The translations under genes and the position numbers were made by a program. Positions 26,858-35,319 of a stretch of DNA of 59,246 nt are shown here, piece by piece. Source of the DNA: Actinomycetota bacterium (GTDB lineage: Bacteria > Actinomycetota > Acidimicrobiia > Acidimicrobiales > Ilumatobacteraceae); contig SXUP01000061.1 of the NCBI GenBank assembly GCA_005790505.1, positions 1 through 59,246 on the forward strand, read 5' to 3'. Each line of letters opens with the position of its first letter. Position 1 is the stretch's first letter. Under the pieces are notes generated by a model. The model had not been told where the DNA came from, searched no databases, and saw only the letters and a program-made list of their open reading frames with translations.

Positions 26858-27598
26858 GTGGGAAAATTAGATGAAAAAAAAGTAATTATTACAGGTGCCG
26901 GTTCAGGAATCGGTAAAGCGACGGCAATTCGATTTGCCGCTGAAGGGGCCCATGTTGCATGCATTGATCTCCGAGGCGCCCAAGACACTGCCTCAGAAAT
27001 AGGTGGTCGGGCATTTGCCCTTGAATGCAACATTGCAGATTCAAGCGCAGTCGAGACGATGGTCAACAGTTCCGTCGCCACGATGGGTGGCCTTGATGTC
27101 TTGTGCAATATTGCTGGCATCGGTCACTTTGCCTGGAGCCACCAAGAACCACCAGCAGAATTCGACAAAATACTTGCCGTCAATCTGAGCGGAACGTTTT
27201 ATGCCTGTCGATACGCACTTCCCCATTTGCTGGCCAACGGTGGCGGAGTAATCGTTAATACAGCCAGCACTGCAGGCCTAATTGGTCAGCCTTGGAGCGC
27301 GGCATATTGTGCGAGCAAGGGTGGAGTCGTAATGCTGACGAGGGCCTTGGCTTATGAATACCGAGACAAAAATATCCGCGTCGTCGGTATTGCCCCAGGT
27401 GGCACCAACACGAACATCATTAGTTCGTTTTCAAGCATTCCAGAGGGGGCAGACTACAAGTTGATTCACAAACTGATGTCACCGGTGAAAAATGCAGATC
27501 CATCAGAAATCGCAGGTGCATTTGCTTACGTCGCAAGTGACGAAGGTCGATTTATTACTGGTTCAATTCTCACCATTGATGGCGGAATCGTCTGCTGA
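26858..27598 (+). CDS. Short-chain dehydrogenase/reductase (SDR)
   Basis: 246 residues with a GTG start at 26858; the nearby ATG at 26871 is out of frame. TGAGSGIGKATAI is the cofactor motif, CIDLRG suggests NAD(H), and the catalytic residues lie in NTASTAGLIGQPWSAAYCASKGG. C-terminus FITGSILTIDGGIVC is classical. It ends the six-gene operon and stops 1 bp short of the convergent TauD gene. It could act on a hydroxyacyl-CoA or a ring hydroxyl. Confidence 0.85.
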   Translation: MGKLDEKKVIITGAGSGIGKATAIRFAAEGAHVACIDLRGAQDTASEIGGRAFALECNIADSSAVETMVNSSVATMGGLDVLCNIAGIGHFAWSHQEPPAEFDKILAVNLSGTFYACRYALPHLLANGGGVIVNTASTAGLIGQPWSAAYCASKGGVVMLTRALAYEYRDKNIRVVGIAPGGTNTNIISSFSSIPEGADYKLIHKLMSPVKNADPSEIAGAFAYVASDEGRFITGSILTIDGGIVC

Positions 27599-27599
27599 C

Positions 27600-28574
27600 C
27601 TACTTAGTTGGTCGATGCCCTATGATGCTGGCGCGTTCCATGATTCGAACATCGGGGAAATAATCACTTGCGGCATAGTGTTGCACGGCATGATTATCCC
27701 AAAAAGCAACGCTGTCTTTTTGCCATTGAAACCGACATTGATACTCAAGAAATGTCGATTGCCTCGTCAACAATGCAATGAGGTCCTCGCTCTGTGGCTC
27801 TGTCAAGCCCATAATTCGAGTTACAAAAAACTGATTGATGTATAAGTACCGTCGTCCGGTAACAGGGTGTTTCGGCGCAACCGGGTGATACATGACTGGA
27901 TATTTTAGTCGCATCTCCGCCTGCTTTTCTTTGGTCAGCCGAACTCCAAATGACGGCATAAAGTCATGCTCGGCTTCAAGATTTTCTATTTGTGTTTTTA
28001 TCTCGTCTGACAATCCCTCATAGGCCGCGTACATGTCGCAGAACAATGTGTCTCCACCAGTCTCTGGCACCTCAAGCGCATGTAAAACAGCACCCATTGA
28101 CGGAATCTCGCGCCATGTGACATCGTGATGCCACGCATTTTCGTATCCGCCAACCTCTGCAGATTTTGCGAACCTCACCAACTCTGGCTTGTCATCCGTG
28201 CCGGGCAAAAATGGGTGTAATTCAAGTTCACCAAACTGTGCCGCAAACGCAATGTGTTGATCTGCACTCAACGGCTGATCTCGAAAAAAGATCACCTTGT
28301 ATTCAGCAAGTGCCTGTTTGACTTCCGCAAGCGCAGTAGGTGCTAACGGTTGCGTAATATCGATACCGTGTAGTTCCGCTCCGACAGTCGCACCAAGACG
28401 CTTGACCTGAAATGTGGTCCACTGCAATGCTTTTAATCGTGCTCTTTCAGGCGCCAAAAAAAGAACAGGTCCAACGGTCATTTGACCGACATGAATCTGT
28501 TTATTGGCAAACCTAATAGCCGGATCTCCGGCTTCTTTTGACTTGGCCAAGTCTCGCTCACTCGTCGTTGACAT
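27600..28574 (-). CDS. TauD/TfdA-family Fe(II)/2-oxoglutarate dioxygenase
   Basis: 324 residues. The iron-binding His and Asp lie in NAWHHDVTWREIP, the distal His in WDNHAVQHYAASDYFP, and a 2-oxoglutarate-binding Arg follows in RIMERASI. FFRDQPLSADQHIAFAAQFG is the usual N-terminal block. About 45 residues precede the family core, longer than most members. Enzymes of this family hydroxylate unactivated carbons or cleave sulfonates and ethers. Single gene, transcribed away from the ACAD operon across the operator at 28644-28666. Confidence 0.88.
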   Translation of the reverse strand: MSTTSERDLAKSKEAGDPAIRFANKQIHVGQMTVGPVLFLAPERARLKALQWTTFQVKRLGATVGAELHGIDITQPLAPTALAEVKQALAEYKVIFFRDQPLSADQHIAFAAQFGELELHPFLPGTDDKPELVRFAKSAEVGGYENAWHHDVTWREIPSMGAVLHALEVPETGGDTLFCDMYAAYEGLSDEIKTQIENLEAEHDFMPSFGVRLTKEKQAEMRLKYPVMYHPVAPKHPVTGRRYLYINQFFVTRIMGLTEPQSEDLIALLTRQSTFLEYQCRFQWQKDSVAFWDNHAVQHYAASDYFPDVRIMERASIIGHRPTK

Positions 28575-28643
28575 CTTGGACTTCCTTTGTATGAATCACT
28601 TGCTCCCCAGCCTCAAAAACTGATACTAGTGCTTCTCCTGATG

Positions 28644-28666
28644 GTTTCTGACGGTGTATCAGATAC
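28644..28666. promoter_or_regulatory. Inverted-repeat operator, copy 3
   Basis: Left arm GTTTCTGAC is identical to copy 1; the right arm reads ATCAGATAC with two changes; centre GGTGT. It lies between the TauD gene (start 28574) and the ACAD gene (start 28681), 14 bp before the latter's ATG. Because an upstream in-frame ATG at 28654 falls inside this repeat, it also argues for the downstream start at 28681. Confidence 0.72.
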
Positions 28667-28680
28667 TCTCGCAGGTGGCT

Positions 28681-29868
28681 ATGGACCTTCGTTACACCGA
28701 CCAAGAACAGGCCTTTCGGGCCGATCTAAGAGCTTGGCTCGCCGCAACCTTGCCCTCTGTTGCCCCCGAGCCTCATCGCAACGACTGGCGGGCTCGACGA
28801 GCATGGGATACGGGGTGGCAGAGAATGCTCTTTGATGCTGGTTACGCGGGCATCAACTGGCCCAAGGAATACGGAGGGCGAGGCGCAACGCCCACCGAGC
28901 ATTTGATTTTCTTAGAAGAGACCGAGCGAATGCGGGCACCTTATGTGGGCATGAACTTCGTCGGTCTCTTGCACGCCGGTCCGACCCTCGTTGTCGAAGC
29001 AAGCCCCGAACAGAAATCGCATCACCTGCCAGGCATCCTCAAAGGTGAGCATGTGTGGTGCCAGGGTTTCAGTGAACCAAATGCCGGAAGTGATTTGGCA
29101 AGTCTGCAATGTCGGGCGATTAGAGATGGCGATGATTACGTCATTACGGGTCAAAAAATTTGGACGAGTTTTGCCCACATTGCCGACTACTGCGAAATGC
29201 TCGTGCGCACCGACACCGAAGTTCCCAAACATCGTGGAATCACCTGGTTGATTCTGCCGATGAATTTGAAGGGAATGGATATTCGTCCGTTACGAACGAT
29301 GGAAGGAAGCACCGAGTTTTGTGAAGTTTTCTTTGACGAGGTTCGTGTTCCGGTTGCCAATCGTGTCGGTGACGAAAATGACGGCTGGCGTGTTGCGATG
29401 GTCACTTTGTCATTTGAGCGGGGCACGGCATTCGTGAGTGAAATGTTGCAATCAATGGAACTCGTACGCGACCTCGCAGATCTTGCAAAAAAAGTGACTC
29501 GCCACCAGTCAACGGCGTGGGAGGACACTGGACTACGCCGCGATATTGCACATTTATCGGGCGAACTTGATGCTCTTTGGTCGCTTACAAAGCGCAACAT
29601 AAGCCAAGCACAACGCACGGGGTTCGTTGGTGTTGGTGGAAACGTCTTCAAACTCGCTTACAGCGATCTTCGGCAGCAACTCGGGGACTTATCGTTGCGC
29701 TTGCTTGATCGCGCATCGCTTTCTCTTGACGACATAGATGAATGGCCAACTGGCAAACATGTCCACGGACGTATTCATGCGCTGTCGATTGGAATAGCTG
29801 CTGGAACGTCCCAAGTTCAACGCAACATTGTCGCCGAGCGAACACTTGGCCTACCCAAGGATCGATAA
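28681..29868 (+). CDS. Acyl-CoA dehydrogenase, larger subunit
   Basis: 395 residues from ATG 28681 (MDLRYTDQEQAF), behind an AGGTGG ribosome site. Flavin loop FSEPNAGSDLASLQCRA, GQKIWTSFAHIADYC, FFDEVRVPVANRVG and C-terminal QVQRNIVAERTLGLPKD. It is paired with a short ACAD 11 bp downstream, like the other two ACAD pairs in the window. It heads the operon that also encodes the TetR regulator. Confidence 0.9.
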   Translation: MDLRYTDQEQAFRADLRAWLAATLPSVAPEPHRNDWRARRAWDTGWQRMLFDAGYAGINWPKEYGGRGATPTEHLIFLEETERMRAPYVGMNFVGLLHAGPTLVVEASPEQKSHHLPGILKGEHVWCQGFSEPNAGSDLASLQCRAIRDGDDYVITGQKIWTSFAHIADYCEMLVRTDTEVPKHRGITWLILPMNLKGMDIRPLRTMEGSTEFCEVFFDEVRVPVANRVGDENDGWRVAMVTLSFERGTAFVSEMLQSMELVRDLADLAKKVTRHQSTAWEDTGLRRDIAHLSGELDALWSLTKRNISQAQRTGFVGVGGNVFKLAYSDLRQQLGDLSLRLLDRASLSLDDIDEWPTGKHVHGRIHALSIGIAAGTSQVQRNIVAERTLGLPKDR

Positions 29869-29879
29869 GAGCAATTCTG

Positions 29880-30839
29880 ATGGATTTTTGGCGCACAGAA
29901 GATCAAGAAGCGTTACAAGATGGAATTCGTTCTTTTTGTGAGGGTCGTTTCCCGATTGAGTCGTTGCAACTCATCGAATCATCAGGTGGACGACTTGATC
30001 GTACTGCGTGGAAAGACCTTGCTGGCATGGGTGTTTTTTCATTGCGTCATGACGGCTTTAGCATCACTGACTCGGTCTTGGTCTTTGAAGAACTTGGTCG
30101 GGCACTAATTCCTGGCCCCCTCACGGCAACATATTTAGCAGCGACTCATTTGACTTCTGCCTTGAGCGGCGCAGACACTGGAGAAATGATCGTAGGACTT
30201 TGTGAGATTGCTGAGCCCGTGACAATGATTGAGCACCTTGTTGACCTTGATCGTTTGCTTATTTTGGGGCCTAATACCATTTCGCTGGTAGATCCCAAAT
30301 CTGTTCCTACACAAGTTGTGTCAAGACCCCTTGATCCCCTCACACCTGTGCATGTTGCGTTAGCCACAAATGGCGGCGAGATTATTGCTTCAGGTGATTT
30401 AGTTCGCAAGTGGCGCCGTGAGGGTGCCGTGATAACTGCTGCCATGCAAGTCGGTGCAAGTTTTGCCGCGATTGATTTGGCCGTCGAATATGCCAAGGGG
30501 CGCGAACAATTTGGTCGACCAATCGGCGCCTTCCAAGCCGTTAAGCACATGGCGGCAGACATGCTTGTCAAGGCCGAAGTTGCCCGCGCCGCCACATACG
30601 CAGCCGCGGTCAATCTTGACGGCAATGGTGACGACAATCTGGACCGATCTGTAAGCATCGCCAAAATGCTTGCGGGTGATGCTGCATTATTTTGCGGCAA
30701 AACAGGTATTCAGATTCATGGTGGAATGGGTTTCACGTGGGAAGTCAACGCCCAGCGATACTGGAAACGTGCGGTCGTCCTGGATACCCACTATGGCAAC
30801 AGCGAGATGCATGCCGATGCTCTTGCTGACTCGATGTAA
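29880..30839 (+). CDS. Acyl-CoA dehydrogenase, short partner subunit
   Basis: 319 residues from ATG 29880 (MDFWRTEDQEALQDGI); an open frame extends upstream through the other ACAD but is not coding. REQFGRPIGAFQAVKHMAADM and IQIHGGMGFTWEVNAQRYWKRA are the C-terminal domain motifs. The N-terminal and middle domains are short, about 60-80 residues less than a full ACAD. It probably forms a heterotetramer with the preceding gene product. Confidence 0.87.
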   Translation: MDFWRTEDQEALQDGIRSFCEGRFPIESLQLIESSGGRLDRTAWKDLAGMGVFSLRHDGFSITDSVLVFEELGRALIPGPLTATYLAATHLTSALSGADTGEMIVGLCEIAEPVTMIEHLVDLDRLLILGPNTISLVDPKSVPTQVVSRPLDPLTPVHVALATNGGEIIASGDLVRKWRREGAVITAAMQVGASFAAIDLAVEYAKGREQFGRPIGAFQAVKHMAADMLVKAEVARAATYAAAVNLDGNGDDNLDRSVSIAKMLAGDAALFCGKTGIQIHGGMGFTWEVNAQRYWKRAVVLDTHYGNSEMHADALADSM

Positions 30840-30869
30840 CCCTTCCATCAACTAAAAGAAAGAATCATC

Positions 30870-31772
30870 ATGAAAATCTGCGATGGACGAGTAGTTGCAA
30901 TCACCGGTGCGGGTCGTGGTATCGGACGCGAGCATGCCCTTGCTTTTGCTGCCGCTGGTGCTCAAGTAGTCGTAAACGATGTCGGAGCGTCACTCACAGG
31001 CGACTTCACTGATGAAACACCCGCTCAAGAAGTTGTACGCATGATTGTTGAGATGGGTGGTCAAGCAGTAGTCAATACCGACGACATCTCTGATTGGGAT
31101 GGCGCAGGTCGTTTTATTGCGCAGGCGATTGACACTTTTGGAGCACTTGACACATTGGTGTGCAATGCCGGCATTGTGCGCGACCGCATGTTGGTAAACA
31201 TGAGTGTTGACGAGTGGGACGCCGTGATGCGCGTCCATCTGCGTGGCACATTTTGTCCTGTACGTCATGCCGTCGGATACTGGCGCGAACAACATAAGTC
31301 TGGCGCTGCTCGGCAAGCACGAATAGTCACCACGTCTTCTGGCGCAGGACTCTTTGGCAGCGTTTCTCAAGGCAATTACTCGGCAGCCAAGGCTGGTATT
31401 GCAACATTTACGATCGTTGCTGCTGCTGAGTTGCAGCGCTATGAGATTCTGGCCAATGTGATAGCCCCGAGCGCGCGCAGTCGCATGACCGAGGATGCCT
31501 TTGCTGAAATGATGGCAAAGCCAGAAACCGGCTTTGACAAGATGGACCCCGCCAATATCTCCCCTGTTGTTGTGTGGCTTGGCAGCAGTGACTGCACCGT
31601 CACTGGACGAGCCTTTGAAATTGCAGGAGGCGAACTGAGCGTTGCTGACGGATGGCAACATGGCGAACCATTCAACAAAGGCGCCAAGTACGAAGCAGAT
31701 GAAGTCGGTTCGGTAATTGCTGACCTATTGCGAAATGGACCACGCCCCGCACCGGTGTACGGAGCATCATGA
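30870..31772 (+). CDS. SDR dehydrogenase of the multifunctional-enzyme-2/17beta-HSD4-like type
   Basis: 300 residues preceded by AAAGAAAGA. TGAGRGIGREHALAF is the cofactor site with VVVNDVGASLTGD just after (Asp for NAD(H)); catalytic residues in TTSSGAGLFGSVSQGNYSAAKAG. The insertion TPAQEVVRMIVEMGGQAVVNTDDISDW and length near 300 match the HSD17B4/peroxisomal MFE-2-like branch, which oxidises 3-hydroxyacyl-CoA. It therefore fits as the third beta-oxidation step beside the ACAD pair. Overlaps the TetR gene by 4 bp. A second, similar protein is at 34348-35241. Confidence 0.86.
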   Translation: MKICDGRVVAITGAGRGIGREHALAFAAAGAQVVVNDVGASLTGDFTDETPAQEVVRMIVEMGGQAVVNTDDISDWDGAGRFIAQAIDTFGALDTLVCNAGIVRDRMLVNMSVDEWDAVMRVHLRGTFCPVRHAVGYWREQHKSGAARQARIVTTSSGAGLFGSVSQGNYSAAKAGIATFTIVAAAELQRYEILANVIAPSARSRMTEDAFAEMMAKPETGFDKMDPANISPVVVWLGSSDCTVTGRAFEIAGGELSVADGWQHGEPFNKGAKYEADEVGSVIADLLRNGPRPAPVYGAS

Positions 31773-32404
31773 CTCGAGTAATTGCCACTGACGGTCGCAT
31801 TATCGGCTCGCGAGCCAAGATCACTCGCGTTCGGTTGCTTGAAGCAACCGCAAAATTGCTCAGCGAAAATGGCGCTCTTGACCTAAAAGTTATTGATATA
31901 ACTCGTGAAGCGGCTACTTCACCGGCCACTTTTTATCAATATTTTACCGATGCATCAGACGCTATTTTGGAACTCGCACACCAAGCTGGACAAGATGCAC
32001 TTTCAATGCTCGTGCATCTGGACAAATCATGGGATGGCCCAGCGGGAAAACAACACGCCATCGCCTTCACTACCGAGTTTGTTGCCCACTGGCAAGAACA
32101 CTCAGCAATACTGCGCCTGCGCAATCTGCAAGCAGAAGAGGGTGACGTGGCGTTTCGGGATTTGCGTGGCAAGGCGATTCAGCCGTTTATGAAGGGGCTT
32201 TCTTCCAAGATTGAGGCGGGTCAAGCAGACGGACGAATCTCGGCGCACATCAGTTCATATGCCACTGCAGCAGCCATTATGGCCATGCTTGAGCGCTTGG
32301 TTGCATACTTGCCAGAATTCAATCGTCGCGGAGTCCAGCCAAACGAAATGATTGAGACTCTCTCATGTCTGATTCTTCAAATCCTTACAGGTGAAAAATG
32401 CTGA
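31769..32404 (+). CDS. TetR-family transcriptional regulator, candidate regulator of the repeated operator
   Basis: 211 residues. Residues about 17-63 form the TetR helix-turn-helix: RVRLLEATAKLLSENG, then IDITREAATSPATFYQYF with the recognition helix. The rest is a variable helical ligand-binding/dimer domain. The start overlaps the SDR stop (ATGA), so it is co-translated with the ACAD operon, whose promoter carries copy 3 of the inverted repeat. That predicts autoregulation. It is the only DNA-binding regulator in the window, which makes it the simplest candidate for binding all six copies. It does not resemble KstR or KstR2 closely as I remember them. Confidence 0.9.
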   Translation: MTRVIATDGRIIGSRAKITRVRLLEATAKLLSENGALDLKVIDITREAATSPATFYQYFTDASDAILELAHQAGQDALSMLVHLDKSWDGPAGKQHAIAFTTEFVAHWQEHSAILRLRNLQAEEGDVAFRDLRGKAIQPFMKGLSSKIEAGQADGRISAHISSYATAAAIMAMLERLVAYLPEFNRRGVQPNEMIETLSCLILQILTGEKC

Positions 32405-32414
32405 GATTCAAAGC

Positions 32415-33119
32415 ATGAGCTCTCTGCAAGGACGAATTGCAGTTGTAACTGGTGGTGCCAGCGGAATCGGCGCAGCAATCGTAGAGCGTCTCTTGGCCGA
32501 TGGCGCCAAAGTTGAAATTGCCGACATCGCTTCGTCCCCCGCCACAGACGTTACAAGCGAGGCATCGTGTCTTGAGTTTGCAAGACGCGTTGTTGCCGCT
32601 CACGGCCATGTTGACATCGTGGTGCTGGCAGCAGCAATCGTGCTCGCTGCTGATCACCGATTGCTCACCGACAGTCTTGATGACTGGAGCCATGTTCTGG
32701 ATGTCAATCTCACCGGAACACTTCTGCCCTTGCGAGCTCTTGAGCCATATCTCGCCGACAACGCATCAATCATCACGATTACGTCTGGCGAATATCAACA
32801 TGCCACACCGGGCAATGGCGCATATTGTGTTTCCAAATCTGGGGTCTGGATGCTCACCAAAACATTGGCTCTTGAATTGGCAAACCGCCAGATTCGAGTC
32901 AATGCCGTGGCCCCTGGATTCATTGAAACTCCGATGACCAGACCGTTTCTTGACGGGTCTGGACGGCGCGACAAAGTCATTGCCGTCACTCCTCTTGGAC
33001 GAATTGGTCAACCCAGCGATGTGGCTGATGCCGTTGCTTGGCTGGCAGGAGATCAGTCATCATTTGTTACTGGCACCACCCTTTGGGTGGACGGTGGCAT
33101 CGCCGTTAACGAACGCTGA
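32415..33119 (+). CDS. Short-chain dehydrogenase/reductase (SDR)
   Basis: 234 residues from ATG 32415 (MSSLQGRIAVVTG), 10 bp behind the TetR gene; a GTG at 32391 inside that gene is less likely. TGGASGIGAAIVERL is the cofactor motif, EIADIAS suggests NAD(H), and catalytic Ser-Tyr-Lys are in TSGEYQHATPGNGAYCVSK. C-terminus VTGTTLWVDGGIAV. The sequence is short between the cofactor strand and NxAG region (a truncated alpha-B/C part, VLAAAIV), so NNAG is replaced by LAAA. Confidence 0.83.
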   Translation: MSSLQGRIAVVTGGASGIGAAIVERLLADGAKVEIADIASSPATDVTSEASCLEFARRVVAAHGHVDIVVLAAAIVLAADHRLLTDSLDDWSHVLDVNLTGTLLPLRALEPYLADNASIITITSGEYQHATPGNGAYCVSKSGVWMLTKTLALELANRQIRVNAVAPGFIETPMTRPFLDGSGRRDKVIAVTPLGRIGQPSDVADAVAWLAGDQSSFVTGTTLWVDGGIAVNER

Positions 33120-33145
33120 CACACGGTGTCTGTACGGTTGAATTT

Positions 33146-34345
33146 ATGGAACTAATTCTCGGTGTTCTCGTACTTGTCACCCTTGGCCTTTTGGTCGTCG
33201 TTATTGTTTTGCTACAGCGACAAAATCACACCACTCATTCATCAATTCAAAGCCCCGACAATGCCGGTCTAACAGACCAACTCTCACTCACCGTTCGCCA
33301 AGAAATCGCAACCGCTATGGGGACATTGGCAGACCGCGCAGCGAAAGATCGCCAAGAGGCACTCGACATCGGAGCCAACTTGATTGCTAAAGCAGGCGGC
33401 GATCAACTAGGGGAACGTGCAAAAATAATTGACACCAGCATGAAAGCAATGCAGACGAATGTCAGTGACCGCTTGACAGAACTTAACTTGGCATTGCAGG
33501 CTTTGCGCACAGACAGCGACAAACAACTCTCAAATGTCGAGTCCGCCGTTACCGCACTCAGTAAACGCACTGAAAACCTCACTGACATTCTTTCCAACTC
33601 CCAAAAGCGGGGTCAATGGGGTGAGCGATTGGCCGAAGACATGTTGCGTGCTGCCGGGTTCGTCGAAGGCGTCAACTATGAAAAGCAAAAACAAATCGAA
33701 GGAGGTGGCAAACCTGATTATCGATTTGATATGCCCCCTGATCGGGTGCTCTTCATGGACGTCAAGTTTCCCCTCGACAAATATGCCGAATACATTGCCG
33801 CCACCGACGAGGGCTTGCGGTCTTCGGCCAAAGAAGCTTTCGTCAGGGCAGTTCGTGGACACGTAGACACGCTCGCCAAACGTGACTACATCGACAAAGC
33901 AACCGAAAACGCAGTTGATTACGTGCTGATGTTCATTCCAAATGAAAGCATCAGCGCTTTTGTCCACGAAGCCAGCCCAGATCTCATTGATTATTCTTTG
34001 AATAAAAAAGTTGTGCTCTGCTCACCTCTGACCCTGTATGCATTTCTCGTTGTAGTGCGACAAGCTTCAGACAGTTTCCACACCGAAAAGACTGCGGTGG
34101 AAATCATGCAACAGATCAAAAAATTTGAAAAGGAATGGGCAAACTACGAGAAGGCCGTCAAACTCGTTGAAACGAATTTTACAAAACTCACCGACAGTAT
34201 TGAAGAAATCAGTACTGGCGGAAAACGTTTCAAAAAACTATCTGTTCCAGTTCGCGACATTGACAACTTGCGCACAAGGCGAGGCATTCCTGAACTTGAA
34301 GCCGCTGATGACGACATTATTGATGCCGAACTAGACGACGAATAG
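33146..34345 (+). CDS. rmuC: RmuC-family DNA recombination protein homologue
   Basis: 399 residues. An N-terminal membrane helix (about 4-24) is followed by a long coiled coil (about 50-150) and the conserved nuclease-like domain: GQWGERLAEDMLRAAGF, GGGKPDYRFDMPPDRVLFMDVKFPLD (two adjacent motifs) and LMFIPNESISAFVHE. RmuC proteins limit inversions at short repeats and are general genome-maintenance factors. It is out of place in a catabolic operon and may just be read through from the SDR gene 26 bp upstream. Meets the convergent SDR after 2 bp. Confidence 0.92.
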   Translation: MELILGVLVLVTLGLLVVVIVLLQRQNHTTHSSIQSPDNAGLTDQLSLTVRQEIATAMGTLADRAAKDRQEALDIGANLIAKAGGDQLGERAKIIDTSMKAMQTNVSDRLTELNLALQALRTDSDKQLSNVESAVTALSKRTENLTDILSNSQKRGQWGERLAEDMLRAAGFVEGVNYEKQKQIEGGGKPDYRFDMPPDRVLFMDVKFPLDKYAEYIAATDEGLRSSAKEAFVRAVRGHVDTLAKRDYIDKATENAVDYVLMFIPNESISAFVHEASPDLIDYSLNKKVVLCSPLTLYAFLVVVRQASDSFHTEKTAVEIMQQIKKFEKEWANYEKAVKLVETNFTKLTDSIEEISTGGKRFKKLSVPVRDIDNLRTRRGIPELEAADDDIIDAELDDE

Positions 34346-34347
34346 AT

Positions 34348-35241
34348 TCACATTTGGGGACTACCAAATGGTGCAACATCTAGAGAATCCATCCCTGCAA
34401 ACAAACCACTTTTATTGGCAGTGATCTCGGCGACAGTCCACTGTTTTTTATTGGCGTAAACAGATGTTGCGACGTGATGTTGTTGAATTCGATGTATTTC
34501 GTCTCCGGTCACAATGAATACCTGCCCGTTTACGCCGTCTGAATCTGCCGAAGCCAACCAAGCGACCATCGGCGAAATATGCGTAGGGTCGTATTTGTCC
34601 CAACCGGTTTCTGGTTTTGCAAACATCGGCATCGCCTGGGTCATTGGCGTGCGAGCGCGGGGGGCGATGCAGTTGACATGAACATTGTATTTCCCTAGCT
34701 CTCGGGCATGAACCACGGTCATCGTGATGATGCCACCTTTGGCAGCGGCGTAGTTGCTTTGGGCTGTGCCACCAAACAACCCGCTTTCAGAGGTGGTGTT
34801 GACGATCTTGCGTGATTTCAATGCGACACCCTCTGCAGCTTGCTTTGCTTGGTTGCGCCAATGCATCGCTGCAAAGTGACTGCACGCAAAATGTCCCTTG
34901 AGATGGACATCAATCACGATGTCCCATTGCTCTTCAGTCATTGAAAAAATCATGTTGTCGCGCACAAGACCCGCGTTGTTCACCAGAATGTCAAGGTCTC
35001 CATAAGTATTGATTGTTCCGTTGACGAGCGCTTCACATGCGCTCCAATCAGCAACACTGCCTTTGTGTGCGGACGCCTTACCTCCGGCAGAGATAATTGC
35101 TGCGACTACTTCGTCAGCACTATCGGTGATGTCATTCACTACGACGGTTGCACCCTCGCCTGCCAAAAACTCAGCATGACAGCGCCCAACTCCCTGCCCA
35201 GCGCCGGTGACGATTGCAATCTTGCCATCCAATGAGCCCAT
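34348..35241 (-). CDS. SDR dehydrogenase of the 17beta-HSD4-like type, paralogue of 30870-31772
   Basis: 297 residues from ATG 35241 (MGSLDGKIAIVTG), which has AGGTG just upstream; a GTG at 35280 is possible. TGAGQGVGRCHAEFL, VVVNDITDSADEV, NNAGLVRDNMIFSMTEEQWD, and SESGLFGGTAQSNYAAAKGG with the catalytic Tyr-Lys. The stretch KPETGWDKYDPTHISPMVAWLAS corresponds to KPETGFDKMDPANISPVVVWLGS in the 30870 protein, showing common descent. Single-gene unit divergent from the LLM gene at 35320. Confidence 0.85.
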   Translation of the reverse strand: MGSLDGKIAIVTGAGQGVGRCHAEFLAGEGATVVVNDITDSADEVVAAIISAGGKASAHKGSVADWSACEALVNGTINTYGDLDILVNNAGLVRDNMIFSMTEEQWDIVIDVHLKGHFACSHFAAMHWRNQAKQAAEGVALKSRKIVNTTSESGLFGGTAQSNYAAAKGGIITMTVVHARELGKYNVHVNCIAPRARTPMTQAMPMFAKPETGWDKYDPTHISPMVAWLASADSDGVNGQVFIVTGDEIHRIQQHHVATSVYANKKQWTVAEITANKSGLFAGMDSLDVAPFGSPQM

Positions 35242-35319
35242 GTCTACACCTGTGTCTACCTTCGTCTGATATGTGCCCACCGTTCTAGTGGACGCGGACT
35301 ACAACTCTATGCTGACACA

